Source: CAWEYO01 sp963813315 (GTDB taxonomy: Bacteria > Pseudomonadota > Alphaproteobacteria > Rhizobiales > Rhizobiaceae). From it: a stretch of 64,000 bases of DNA. Location of the stretch: assembly GCA_963813315.1 (NCBI GenBank), contig CAWEYO010000024.1, positions 17,229 through 81,228 on the forward strand, in the 5' to 3' direction. Shown here piece by piece: positions 18,358 through 26,443 of this stretch. The notes beneath the pieces are model-generated. The model made no database searches, was not told where the DNA came from, and was given only the letters and a program-made list of their open reading frames with translations. Every line of letters begins with the position of its first letter. Position 1 is the first letter of the stretch. Position numbers and translations under genes: made by a program.

Positions 18358-20649
18358 TCACACCTTTCCCGTCATTGTTTCCTGCCGCTCTGCCAGGCGA
18401 TAGAGCTGGTCGCGGCCGGCAAGATAAGGATCAGGCCAATTCACACCTCTGTCGCCGAGCTTTGCCGCGGCATGCAGCGTCCAGTACGGGTCGGCCAGAT
18501 GCGGTCGCGCGAGACAGACGAGATCGGCGCGGCCGGCCATCAGGATCGAGTTCACATGATCCGCCTCGTAAATGTTGCCGACGGCGATCGTTGCCATCCC
18601 GGTCTCGTTGCGGATGCGATCCGAGAAAGGTGTCTGGAACATGCGGCCATAGACCGGACGTGCACGGATCGACGTCTGCCCGGCCGACACATCGCAGATG
18701 TCGACGCCGGCCGCCTGCAGCAGGCGGGCCATTTCCACGGCATCCGCCGGCGTCACCCCGTCTGCGCCAACCCAGTCATTGGCCGAGATGCGCACCGAAA
18801 CAGGCTTCTCCGAGGGCCAGACAGCGCGCACTGCGCTAAAGACTTCCAGCGGATAGCGCATCCGGTTTTCAAGCGAACCGCCGTATTCGTCGCTGCGCCG
18901 GTTGGTGAGCGGGGTGATGAACGAAGACAGCAGATAGCCATGAGCCGCGTGGATTTCGAGCATGTCGAAGCCGCAGCGCGCGGCCATCCCGGCCGAAGCG
19001 ACGAATTCCTGGCGCACCCTGTCCATGTCGGCGCGGTCCATCGGCTTCGGCGTCTGGTTGCGTGGCGACCACGGCACATCAGAAGCCGACATGACCGGCC
19101 AGTTGCCTTCGGCCAGCGGCGCGTCCATTTCTTCCCAGCCCAGTTGCGTCGAACCCTTCGGCCCGGAATGCCCGATCTGCGCGCAGATTTTCGCTTCGGT
19201 CTCGCGATGCACGAAATCCACCAGCCGCTTCCAGGCTCGCTCGTGTTCGGACGCGTAGAAGCCGGGGCAGCCGGGTGTAATGCGACCCTCCGGGCTGACG
19301 CAGGTCATCTCGATGTAGACGAGCCCGGCGCCGCCCTTGGCGCGTTCGGCATAGTGGGCGAAATGCCAGTCGGTCGGGCAGCCGTCGACGGCCTTGTACT
19401 GCGCCATGGGTGAAACGACGATGCGGTTCTTGAGCTTCAGTTCGCGAAGCCGAAACGGCGCGAACATCGGCGCGCGGGGCCCGTTCACATTGCCGCCCGC
19501 CCGGCGGTGGAACCACGCCTCCGCGCTCTCCAGCCAAGCCTTGTCGCGCAGGCGAAGGTTTTCGTGGCTGATCCGCTGCGAGCGTGTCAACAGCGAATAG
19601 TTGAACTGGACAGGATCGAGATCGAGATACCGCTCCACCTCCTCGAACCATTCGAGCGAATTGCGCGCGGCCGATTGCAGCTTGAGCACCTCGGTTCGCC
19701 GCGCCTCCTCATACTTGCCGAAGGCCGCATCGAGACTGGGCTCGGAATGCACATAGCCGGCCAGGGCGACCGCGCTTTCCAGAGCAAGCTTCGTTCCGGA
19801 GCCAATGGAAAAATGTGCGCTGGCGGCCGCGTCGCCCATCAGTGCGAGGTTCTTGTAGGACCAGCGCTCGCAGAGCACGCGCGGGAAGTTGATCCATGCC
19901 GAGCCGCGAATATGCGCGGCGTTCGACATCAGCGGATGACCGCCGAGATGCCTGGCGAAAATGCGTTCGCACGTCGCAATTGATTCTTCTTTCGACATGT
20001 CGCCGAAGCCGAACTTTTGCCACGTCTCTTCCGAACATTCGACGATGAAGGTCGCTGTATCGGGGTCGAACTGGTAGGCATGCGCCCACACCCAGCCGTG
20101 TTCGGTCTCCTCGAAAATGAAGGTGAAGGCGTCGTCAAATTTCTGGCGGGTGCCCAGCCAGACGAACTTGCATTTGCGCATGTCGATGTCAGGTTTGAAC
20201 ACGTCCGCGAAGGCGGACCGCGCCTTCGAATTGAGGCCATCCGCCGCCACGACAAGATCGTGCGTGGCCATATAGGCCTCGGGCTGCTCTGCCTCGGTCT
20301 CAAAGGCGAGGTTCACGCCGAGCTCGCGCGCCCGCTCTTGCAGAAGAACGAGCAGCGTCTTGCGGCCTATACCGCAGAAGCCGTGGCCGGACGACACCGT
20401 TCGCACGCCCTTGTGCCAGACGGCGATGTCGTCCCAGTAGGCAAAATGTTCGCGGATACGTGCCGCGCTGACAGGATCGTTGGCCGCGAGATTGTCGAGC
20501 GTTTCGTCGGAAAGCACCACGCCCCAGCCAAAGGTGTCGTCAGCCTTGTTGCGTTCGATGACAGTGACATCGTGCGCCGTGTCGCGCAGCTTCATGCTGA
20601 TTGCGAAATAGAGGCCGGCCGGACCGCCGCCAAGCACCGCAACTTTCAT
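18358..20649 (-). CDS. 2-aminobenzoyl-CoA monooxygenase/reductase (salicylyl-CoA 5-hydroxylase-like two-domain flavoprotein)
   Basis: 763 residues with two flavoprotein domains. Residues 1 to about 380 form a salicylate-hydroxylase-type FAD monooxygenase: VAVLGGGPAGLYFAISM at the N-terminus and LALMGDAAASAHFSIGSGTK near residue 270. Residues from about 395 form an Old Yellow Enzyme-type FMN reductase: FAPFRLRELKLKNRIVVSPM, and EIHAAHGYLLSSFITPLTNR followed by RSDEYGGSLENR. This order is that of the Azoarcus 2-aminobenzoyl-CoA monooxygenase/reductase, which hydroxylates and then reduces anthraniloyl-CoA to a non-aromatic product. The kynureninase and aryl-CoA ligase genes in the same operon support that substrate over salicylyl-CoA. 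It is the first gene of the operon. Confidence 0.92.
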   Translation of the reverse strand: MKVAVLGGGPAGLYFAISMKLRDTAHDVTVIERNKADDTFGWGVVLSDETLDNLAANDPVSAARIREHFAYWDDIAVWHKGVRTVSSGHGFCGIGRKTLLVLLQERARELGVNLAFETEAEQPEAYMATHDLVVAADGLNSKARSAFADVFKPDIDMRKCKFVWLGTRQKFDDAFTFIFEETEHGWVWAHAYQFDPDTATFIVECSEETWQKFGFGDMSKEESIATCERIFARHLGGHPLMSNAAHIRGSAWINFPRVLCERWSYKNLALMGDAAASAHFSIGSGTKLALESAVALAGYVHSEPSLDAAFGKYEEARRTEVLKLQSAARNSLEWFEEVERYLDLDPVQFNYSLLTRSQRISHENLRLRDKAWLESAEAWFHRRAGGNVNGPRAPMFAPFRLRELKLKNRIVVSPMAQYKAVDGCPTDWHFAHYAERAKGGAGLVYIEMTCVSPEGRITPGCPGFYASEHERAWKRLVDFVHRETEAKICAQIGHSGPKGSTQLGWEEMDAPLAEGNWPVMSASDVPWSPRNQTPKPMDRADMDRVRQEFVASAGMAARCGFDMLEIHAAHGYLLSSFITPLTNRRSDEYGGSLENRMRYPLEVFSAVRAVWPSEKPVSVRISANDWVGADGVTPADAVEMARLLQAAGVDICDVSAGQTSIRARPVYGRMFQTPFSDRIRNETGMATIAVGNIYEADHVNSILMAGRADLVCLARPHLADPYWTLHAAAKLGDRGVNWPDPYLAGRDQLYRLAERQETMTGKV

Positions 20650-20702
20650 CGAGCGAACGCCTTTCCATTTGCGTTCGCTAACAATCGCACCATCTGCCGA
20701 TT

Positions 20703-20732
20703 ATTTCAAGTATGAAATTTCAAGGTTGAAAT
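20703..20732. promoter_or_regulatory. Two overlapping palindromes in the divergent promoter, probable MarR operators
   Basis: ATTTCA-4-TGAAAT (20703-20718) and ATTTCAA-GG-TTGAAAT (20717-20732) overlap by two bases. They lie 54 bases before the monooxygenase/reductase start and 86 bases before the formamidase-like start, so one regulator could control both directions. AT-rich TTTCAA/TTGAAA palindromes are typical MarR sites. Confidence 0.7.
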
Positions 20733-20817
20733 ATTTAACCGCGTGAGACTCGGAAGCCATTGACAGGGCGCATGAATTGGGGTTGGCGTTGAGCGAAAAT
20801 CCGACGGCGAGCGCGCA

Positions 20818-21648
20818 ATGATCCTTCACTCTGTCTCGAACTGGGATGACGCATACGCCAATGGCGCCAACATTCCAAATGGCGACCGCTGGCCTGCCGC
20901 GTGGATCGAACCGGCGAAGCATTTCCGGAAAAGATTGGCGGCAAGCGGCAGGGCCAGGCTCGACATCCCCTACGGTGAGCGCGGGCGCAATCATCTGGAC
21001 CTGTTCCTTCCCGAAGGCCAGCCGGACGGGCTCGTCGTCTTCGTCCATGGAGGCTTCTGGAAGGCGCTCGACAAGAGCTTCTGGTCGCATCTGGCTGAAG
21101 GCTCGATTGGCAATGGATTTGCCGTCGCGATGCCTTCGTACACGCTTTGCCCGGCGGTCCGCATAGCCGACATTACAAGGGAAGTCGGCGCCGCGATCGT
21201 GCGCGCCGCGGAAATGGTCAGCGGTCCGCTTTTCCTCGCCGGTCACTCGGCTGGCGGCCATCTGGTAACGCGTATGATCTCGGCAACCTCGCCATTGGCG
21301 GACGCCGTGCGGAAGCGTATTCGCAACACTGTTTCGATTTCCGGCGTGCATGATCTCAGACCGATGATGAAAACGGCGATGAACGCCGATCTTCGCATCG
21401 ACGGCGCCGAGGCCCTTGCCGAAAGCCCGGCGCTGCTGGAGCCGATGGAGCACGCGCGCGTCACGTGCTGGGTGGGCGCGGCGGAGCGTTCGGAATTCAT
21501 CCGGCAGAACGCGCTTCTCGCCAACATCTGGACCGGTCTGGGCGCGGAGACGGTCGCCGTTGAAGAGCCCGATCGCCATCACTTCAACGTCATCGACGGC
21601 TTGATGGACCCCGCGCACCCGCTCACCCGGACAATGTTGACAGAGTGA
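20818..21648 (+). CDS. Alpha/beta hydrolase, probable kynurenine formamidase (AFMID-like)
   Basis: About 276 residues, alpha/beta-hydrolase fold. VFVHGGFWKALDKSFW carries the HGGxW oxyanion motif of AFMID-type arylformamidases; the nucleophile is in LAGHSAGGHL, and the terminal catalytic His is in EEPDRHHFNVIDGL. N-formylkynurenine produced by tryptophan dioxygenase needs such a hydrolase to become kynurenine, and no other formamidase is seen here. It is transcribed divergently from the catabolic operon. The motif is also found in other esterases of this fold, so the assignment relies on motif plus context. Confidence 0.82.
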   Translation: MILHSVSNWDDAYANGANIPNGDRWPAAWIEPAKHFRKRLAASGRARLDIPYGERGRNHLDLFLPEGQPDGLVVFVHGGFWKALDKSFWSHLAEGSIGNGFAVAMPSYTLCPAVRIADITREVGAAIVRAAEMVSGPLFLAGHSAGGHLVTRMISATSPLADAVRKRIRNTVSISGVHDLRPMMKTAMNADLRIDGAEALAESPALLEPMEHARVTCWVGAAERSEFIRQNALLANIWTGLGAETVAVEEPDRHHFNVIDGLMDPAHPLTRTMLTE

Positions 21649-21726
21649 GCGGATGCGCGGAAGCTCCTGTCAGGACAAGCAGTCAGCCGTGGCAAGTCCC
21701 ACAGTCCATGAACAACAGGAAGCGCA

Positions 21727-21963
21727 ATGAGAGCAGTTTTCGTCCAGTTGCAATGCCAACCGGGAAAGACCTATGAAGTCGCCGACGAGCTTTTCGCGCG
21801 GGAAGTGGCCTCGGAGCTCTATTCGACCAGCGGCGAATACGATCTTTTGATGAAAGTCTACGTCGATCCTGAGGTGGACATCGGCAAGTTCATCAACGAG
21901 CATGTCGCCAATGTGCCGGGGATCGTGCGCTCCCTCACCACGCTCACATTCAAGGCCTTTTGA
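21727..21963 (+). CDS. Stand-alone Lrp/AsnC ligand-binding (RAM) domain protein
   Basis: 78 residues that correspond only to the effector-binding half of Lrp/AsnC regulators: MRAVFVQLQCQPGKTYEVAD, SGEYDLLMKVYVD and NVPGIVRSLTTLTFKAF. No helix-turn-helix is encoded before it. The start has GGAAG 5-9 bases upstream. Such RAM-only proteins bind amino acids and can co-assemble with full-length Lrp family members. Position 78 bases behind the formamidase-like gene suggests a ligand from tryptophan catabolism, but this is inference. Confidence 0.88.
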   Translation: MRAVFVQLQCQPGKTYEVADELFAREVASELYSTSGEYDLLMKVYVDPEVDIGKFINEHVANVPGIVRSLTTLTFKAF

Positions 21964-22266
21964 AGCCGGACAACGTCGGGCCACGAAAGAATATCATGGA
22001 GGGTAGCCGGCTAAGCACTAGCGCCTGAGATTTTGCGCGTCCAAGATTGGCAGCAACTCTCCCCGCTTCGTCGCGTTCATGCCAGATACGAAAAGCAGAG
22101 TGCTAGGGAGAAATCTACGCATGGTTTGCGACTGCGGCGAACTAACTTCCGGGACCGCAACGGCACCAACCAATTCCGAAGCGAATCGCGTTTTGCAACT
22201 AAGCGCTTGCGTCACCCGCGGGCCCGCCGGTAGACTTGTCGCTAGGGAAACTCCCAAGATTGCGAC

Positions 22267-23112
22267 ATGCTGAATGTCACAACCCTCGCGGCGGAAGCAT
22301 TCGGCAGGAAACTGGCCGATACCTACCGCCATTACTTCGGCGACCGGGAACCAGAATTTGCGACGCTTCTCGATGCCGGCACCAGGCTGTTGATCGAGCG
22401 GATCGGATCCAGCGACGCACTCTACCACGATTTCGAACACACGATCATCGTGACCCAGGTCGGCCAGGAAATGATCCGAGGAAAGCTCCTGTTCCAGTCG
22501 CTCGAACCCGCGGATTGGGTGCACTTCATCTTTGCATTGTTGTGCCATGATATCGGCTTCGTTCGGGGAGCTTGCGCTGGGGACGATGCGGCCAGCGTTG
22601 TCATCGACGAAAACGGAGCGCGCTTCAAGCTGCCACGCGGGGCCAGCGATGCGGTGCTGGCGCCCTATCACGTCACACGTGGAAAGATCGCGGTCAGGGA
22701 GCGATTTGCGACCCATCGCCTGCTTGATTGTGACCGGATTGCCCGTGCCATCGAACTGACCCGATTTCCCGTTCCCGATGACGACGACCATCAGGAAACC
22801 GATACCGAAGCCGGGCTGGTCCGCGCGGCCGACCTTATCGGGCAGCTGTCCGATCCAAACTACCTTGGCAAGCTGAACGCGCTGTTCCACGAGTTGAAGG
22901 AAACCGGCAGCGCCAAGAAGATGGGGGTTTCCAACGCAGCCGATCTTGTCGATTGCTACCCAAAATTCTTTTGGAGCGCCGTCGAGCCGTTTATCAGCGA
23001 TGGACTGCGATATCTGGGCATGACGGTGGAAGGCAAGCGGTGGATCGCGAGCCTCTACGGCAACGTATTCATGGCGGAGCATCACCGCTTGACTTCAGGC
23101 CCGGCCCGTTGA
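22267..23112 (+). CDS. HD-domain metal-dependent phosphohydrolase
   Basis: About 281 residues. Visible HD ligands are YHDFEHTIIVTQ, FALLCHDIGFVRG and, downstream, LVRAADLIGQLSDPNYL, giving the H...HD...D pattern. The family hydrolyses nucleotides or cyclic nucleotides; the target here is unknown. It is an isolated gene with about 300 bases of non-coding sequence on its left and a repeat-bearing gap on its right. Confidence 0.85.
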   Translation: MLNVTTLAAEAFGRKLADTYRHYFGDREPEFATLLDAGTRLLIERIGSSDALYHDFEHTIIVTQVGQEMIRGKLLFQSLEPADWVHFIFALLCHDIGFVRGACAGDDAASVVIDENGARFKLPRGASDAVLAPYHVTRGKIAVRERFATHRLLDCDRIARAIELTRFPVPDDDDHQETDTEAGLVRAADLIGQLSDPNYLGKLNALFHELKETGSAKKMGVSNAADLVDCYPKFFWSAVEPFISDGLRYLGMTVEGKRWIASLYGNVFMAEHHRLTSGPAR

Positions 23113-23927
23113 GGTGTAGTAAATGTCTCTGAACCGCGGCGGTTCTCACGTCCATGTTACTGGACATGACGCAAGAGGAGCAGCAACGATCCCTCCGCCT
23201 TGGTCCGCATGTTGACCGCACAGGAGGAACCTGGAGCCCCTTTGGTTCCTCCTGAATTTTCTTCTTGCCGCCACCAAGTGATGAGCCCGCTACGCCCCTC
23301 GAACGGTGGCGAGCGGCTTTCCTCGTACGGTATCTTCAGTGGCTGCCTTGGACGTCTCTCCGCGGCAGCGGATAGTGGGAGTTTCAGCCCAAGCCCCCGC
23401 CAGGCTGGCTCCCACTGTCTCCCTGTTCCCATAAAGTTCTATATTCTCCGATTTTCGACCGACACAGGTCGCCCTAGACTGCTCCTCAAGTGCCGATGAA
23501 ATCCATCGACGGCAGTGCTCTACGTTGCCCCCCTCTGTCCTGCCGGACATCTCCCCCGCAAGGAGGGAGATCGGCAGTGTCGACTTTGGCGCTCTCCCTA
23601 CTGCGCTGGTGACTAGCCAGGACTTCCGGGAGAGCCAATCTCCCTCCTTGCGGGGGAGATGTCCGGCAGGACAGAGGGGGGCGCGAAGGAATGCCCATGT
23701 TCGCAATTCCGCGCCAACTTCATCAGCATTCCTGAATCACATTGGACGAAACATGCATCAGGCTATTGTTTCTGTGCATGTCGTTATCCCAAAACCGCTG
23801 CGCACTTTTGGGCGACATGCATTAAGTTGATAGCCTCCCCAAGCGATCATAGACTGTGCTGTGGCCCGCCTTCATTGCATCGATGCGGCGTGGACAAGAA
23901 AGCCCATCGCCAGGCAAGGAGAAGCTC
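23113..23927. other. Long intergenic stretch without a supported gene
   Basis: About 815 bases. Short open frames on both strands lack a ribosome site or a recognisable family. It contains a 44-bp inverted repeat (listed separately) and, at its right end, the likely promoter of the SDR gene starting at 23928. The left half is GC-rich and may be a gene remnant, but I could not identify it. Confidence 0.6.
23528..23681. repeat. 44-bp perfect inverted repeat with a 66-base spacer
   Basis: Arm 23528-23571 begins CCCCCCTCTGTCCTGCCGGA and is matched exactly by the reverse complement at 23638-23681. The motif CTGCCGGACATCTCCCCC is a common intergenic repeat in Mesorhizobium-like genomes. The transcript would form a very stable hairpin. 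Confidence 0.85.
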
Positions 23928-24692
23928 ATGAGCGCGTTCGACATGTTCAGCCTTGAAGGACGCCGTGCGATGGTGACCGGTGCCAATACCGGTATCGGAC
24001 AGGCCATCGCGATTTCGCTGGCTCGCGCCGGCGCAGCCATTCTGGCGGTCGGCCGTTCTCCCATGAACGAAACGCTTCGCGAGATCGAGGCTTCCGGCGG
24101 GCGGGCAACGGCCATTTCGTTCGATCTCGCGGATCCGGCAGGAGCGGCAGCCATGCTCGCCATGGCCTGGGACGAGCATGGCCCGATCGACATTCTTGTC
24201 AATAACGCCGGCATCATTCGGCGAGGAGACGCCATCGATTTCTCCGAAGCCGATTGGGACGACGTCATGGACGTCAACCTGAAGTCCGTTTTCATGCTTT
24301 CCCAGGCGCTTGCGCGAAAGGCCCTGGCAGATGGCCGGCCAGCGAAGATCATCAATATCGCCTCAATGCTTTCGTTTCAGGGCGGCATTCGCATCGCCTC
24401 CTACACGGTGTCGAAAAGCGGGCTTGCCGGCTTGACGCGGCTGCTGGCCAATGAATGGGCCGCCAAGGGCATCAATGTGAACGCCATCGCACCGGGCTAT
24501 ATCGAAACCAACAACACGCGGGTCCTGCGCGAAGACGCTGAGCGCAACGCCGAAATCATGAAGCGGATTCCGGCCGGCCGGTGGGGCAAGCCGGACGAAC
24601 TCGGCGGCGCGGCGGTCTATCTCGCCAGCGACGCCGCCAACTACGTTCACGGCGCAATTTTTCCGGTCGATGGCGGCTGGTTGGCCCGTTAA
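23928..24692 (+). CDS. SDR oxidoreductase, KduD-like (2-deoxy-D-gluconate 3-dehydrogenase type)
   Basis: 254 residues. TGANTGIGQAIAISLARAGA is the cofactor motif; LVNNAGIIRRGDAIDFSEAD is characteristic of the KduD group; INIASMLSFQGG, YTVSK and VDGGWLAR complete the fold. Start at 23928 has AAGGAGAAG upstream; the frame opens earlier at 23856 without such support. It is followed 3 bases later by an iron-containing alcohol dehydrogenase gene, so they form a two-gene operon. Sugar-acid oxidoreduction is likely, but the substrate is not certain. Confidence 0.85.
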   Translation: MSAFDMFSLEGRRAMVTGANTGIGQAIAISLARAGAAILAVGRSPMNETLREIEASGGRATAISFDLADPAGAAAMLAMAWDEHGPIDILVNNAGIIRRGDAIDFSEADWDDVMDVNLKSVFMLSQALARKALADGRPAKIINIASMLSFQGGIRIASYTVSKSGLAGLTRLLANEWAAKGINVNAIAPGYIETNNTRVLREDAERNAEIMKRIPAGRWGKPDELGGAAVYLASDAANYVHGAIFPVDGGWLAR

Positions 24693-24695
24693 GCA

Positions 24696-25766
24696 ATGGA
24701 ACAGCCAGCGGAAAGCTTCGACTACGTTTCACCTGCCTTCAAGGTGATTTTCGGCGCGGGCCGCCGAAGTGAAATCGCGCAGGCCGTCGATGCGCTGGGC
24801 GCGCGTCGTGCGCTGGTGGTTTCGACGCCCGGGCACCAACCGCTTGCGGCAGACATGGCCGCCCGGCTTGGCGAGCGGTCGGCGGGGGTCTTCGCCGGCG
24901 CGCGCATGCACACCCCGGTGACGGTTACGGAGGAGGCGGTTTCTTTTGTTGACGCCAAAGGTGCCGACTGCCTGGTCTCGGTCGGTGGGGGCTCCGCCAT
25001 CGGTCTCGGCAAGGCCATCGCGGCGAGGACCGGCCTGCCGCAGGTGGCGATACCGACCACCTATGCCGGTTCGGAGATGACCGACATCATCGGTGAAACG
25101 GCGGAGGGCACCAAGACCACCCGGCGGACCGAAAGGGTGCGCCCGAAAATAGTTCTCTATGATGTTGACCTCACGCTGACGCTCCCGGCTGGACTGTCGT
25201 CGGCAAGCGGCATGAACGCCATCGCGCACGCCGTGGAGGCACTCTACGCCAGAGACGGCAATCCGGTGGTTTCCCTGATAGCCGAGGAAGGGATTCGGGC
25301 GCTTGCAACCAGCCTTCCGGCGATTGCCGTGACCCCGTCAGATGTCGACGCTCGACTGACTGCCCAGTACGGCGCATGGCTGTGCGGGCTGTGTCTCGGC
25401 ACGGTGTCGATGGCGCTGCACCACAAGCTCTGTCACGTGCTTGGCGGAATGTTCGACCTGCCCCATGCTCAAACCCATGCGATCGTGCTGCCGCACGCCG
25501 TTGCCTACAACGCTCCCGCGGTGCCCGGTCCGATGCACCGGCTGGCGCGCGCCCTTGGTGCGGCCGATGCAACGCAGGGCTTGTTCGAACTGATCGGCAG
25601 GCTTGGCATCCCGACTGCCCTGAAGGACATCGGCATGCCCGAGGACGGGCTTGGCCGGGCGGCGGATGCCGCAACTGCCAATCCATACTGGAACCCGCGG
25701 CCGCTCGAAAGACGCGCGCTGTGCGATCTCATAGCCGATGCATATTTCGGGCGGCGGCCGCGCTGA
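24696..25766 (+). CDS. Iron-containing alcohol dehydrogenase, maleylacetate reductase-like
   Basis: 356 residues. The N-terminal nucleotide domain has VSVGGGSAIGLGKAIAARTG and AIPTTYAGSEMTDIIGET. The C-terminal metal domain has SSASGMNAIAHAVEALYA and LHHKLCHVLGGMFDLPHAQT, with the conserved His ligands. This matches maleylacetate reductases, which reduce maleylacetate to 3-oxoadipate in aromatic degradation. No intradiol dioxygenase for hydroxyquinol is nearby, and its operon partner is a KduD-like SDR, so another keto acid is possible. Confidence 0.85.
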   Translation: MEQPAESFDYVSPAFKVIFGAGRRSEIAQAVDALGARRALVVSTPGHQPLAADMAARLGERSAGVFAGARMHTPVTVTEEAVSFVDAKGADCLVSVGGGSAIGLGKAIAARTGLPQVAIPTTYAGSEMTDIIGETAEGTKTTRRTERVRPKIVLYDVDLTLTLPAGLSSASGMNAIAHAVEALYARDGNPVVSLIAEEGIRALATSLPAIAVTPSDVDARLTAQYGAWLCGLCLGTVSMALHHKLCHVLGGMFDLPHAQTHAIVLPHAVAYNAPAVPGPMHRLARALGAADATQGLFELIGRLGIPTALKDIGMPEDGLGRAADAATANPYWNPRPLERRALCDLIADAYFGRRPR

Positions 25767-25790
25767 ATGGCGGCCGCCGTCAAGCCGGGT

Positions 25791-26105
25791 TCACCCCATT
25801 TCGATGATCGGGGCGACTTCCACGCTACCGCCGGCTGTGAGGATCGGGCAACCCTTGGCCTTCGCAACGGCGTCGTCGATGCTCGACGCATCGATAATGC
25901 TGTAGCCGCTCGTCGGATTGGCGCCGCCGTCATCGCGCACTGAGCCGTTCACGACGGTCTTGGACATTCCAACCGGATTGCCGCCGTCCACGACAGCCGA
26001 CCCGAGACCACCAAACCACTGCATCCAGGCTTGCATAACTATTGCCTGTTCCGCCTCGGACTGCGGCGTCGAGCCGCCATGGTAGACATAGAGATACTTT
26101 GCCAT
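25791..26105 (-). CDS. YCII-like (DGPF-type) domain protein
   Basis: 104 residues. MAKYLYVYHG, then a helix with IVMQAWMQWFGGLGSAVVDG and the C-terminal half containing SGYSIIDASSIDDAVAKAKG and GGSVEVAPIIEM are typical of YCII-related stand-alone proteins often encoded near ECF sigma factors. No sigma factor is seen here. Function unknown; family members are thought to be small-molecule-binding or weakly catalytic. Confidence 0.85.
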   Translation of the reverse strand: MAKYLYVYHGGSTPQSEAEQAIVMQAWMQWFGGLGSAVVDGGNPVGMSKTVVNGSVRDDGGANPTSGYSIIDASSIDDAVAKAKGCPILTAGGSVEVAPIIEMG

Positions 26106-26443
26106 TGAAGGCCTCCTTGAGTTTCGATTGCCGATTGTTCCAGCGCCGGCGAGTTCGGCGCCGGCGCTATCATTTAACAGAATTGCTAAATATGCAATTG
26201 TAAATCCGCGCTCCGGAGAAAGGCAGCTTTCCGCTCCGGGATCATTTCTCCCGGCACTTTGCGAAATAGGCTTCGGTGGCTTCGCTCAATTGCGCCGCCG
26301 GGGCGAGATCGAGTGCGGTAATCCTTTCGCTCATCTTCTTCTCCTGAAGGCCTCAAATTTGCAATATCGAGCATTGAAGGCGTGTCGCCAAACGCTATAG
26401 GTCTGCTACGATAGGCGCAAAAGCATTGGGAGAGACACACGCC
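26106..26443. other. Divergent intergenic region with a GC-rich hairpin
   Basis: 338 bases between the divergent YCII-like and glutamate dehydrogenase genes. A 9-bp perfect stem (AGCGCCGGC/GCCGGCGCT) lies at 26142-26168, in the leader of the YCII-like gene; no T-tract follows on the minus strand. Short frames here are not supported as genes. Promoters for both genes must lie here. Confidence 0.55.

Noticed and set aside
18358..20649. Call as salicylyl-CoA 5-hydroxylase
   Set aside because: That enzyme lacks the C-terminal Old Yellow Enzyme-type reductase domain seen here, and the operon supplies anthranilate rather than salicylate.
23157..23432. Minus-strand frame of 91 codons in the repeat-bearing gap
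   Set aside because: No ribosome site, no family and composition typical of non-coding GC-rich sequence.
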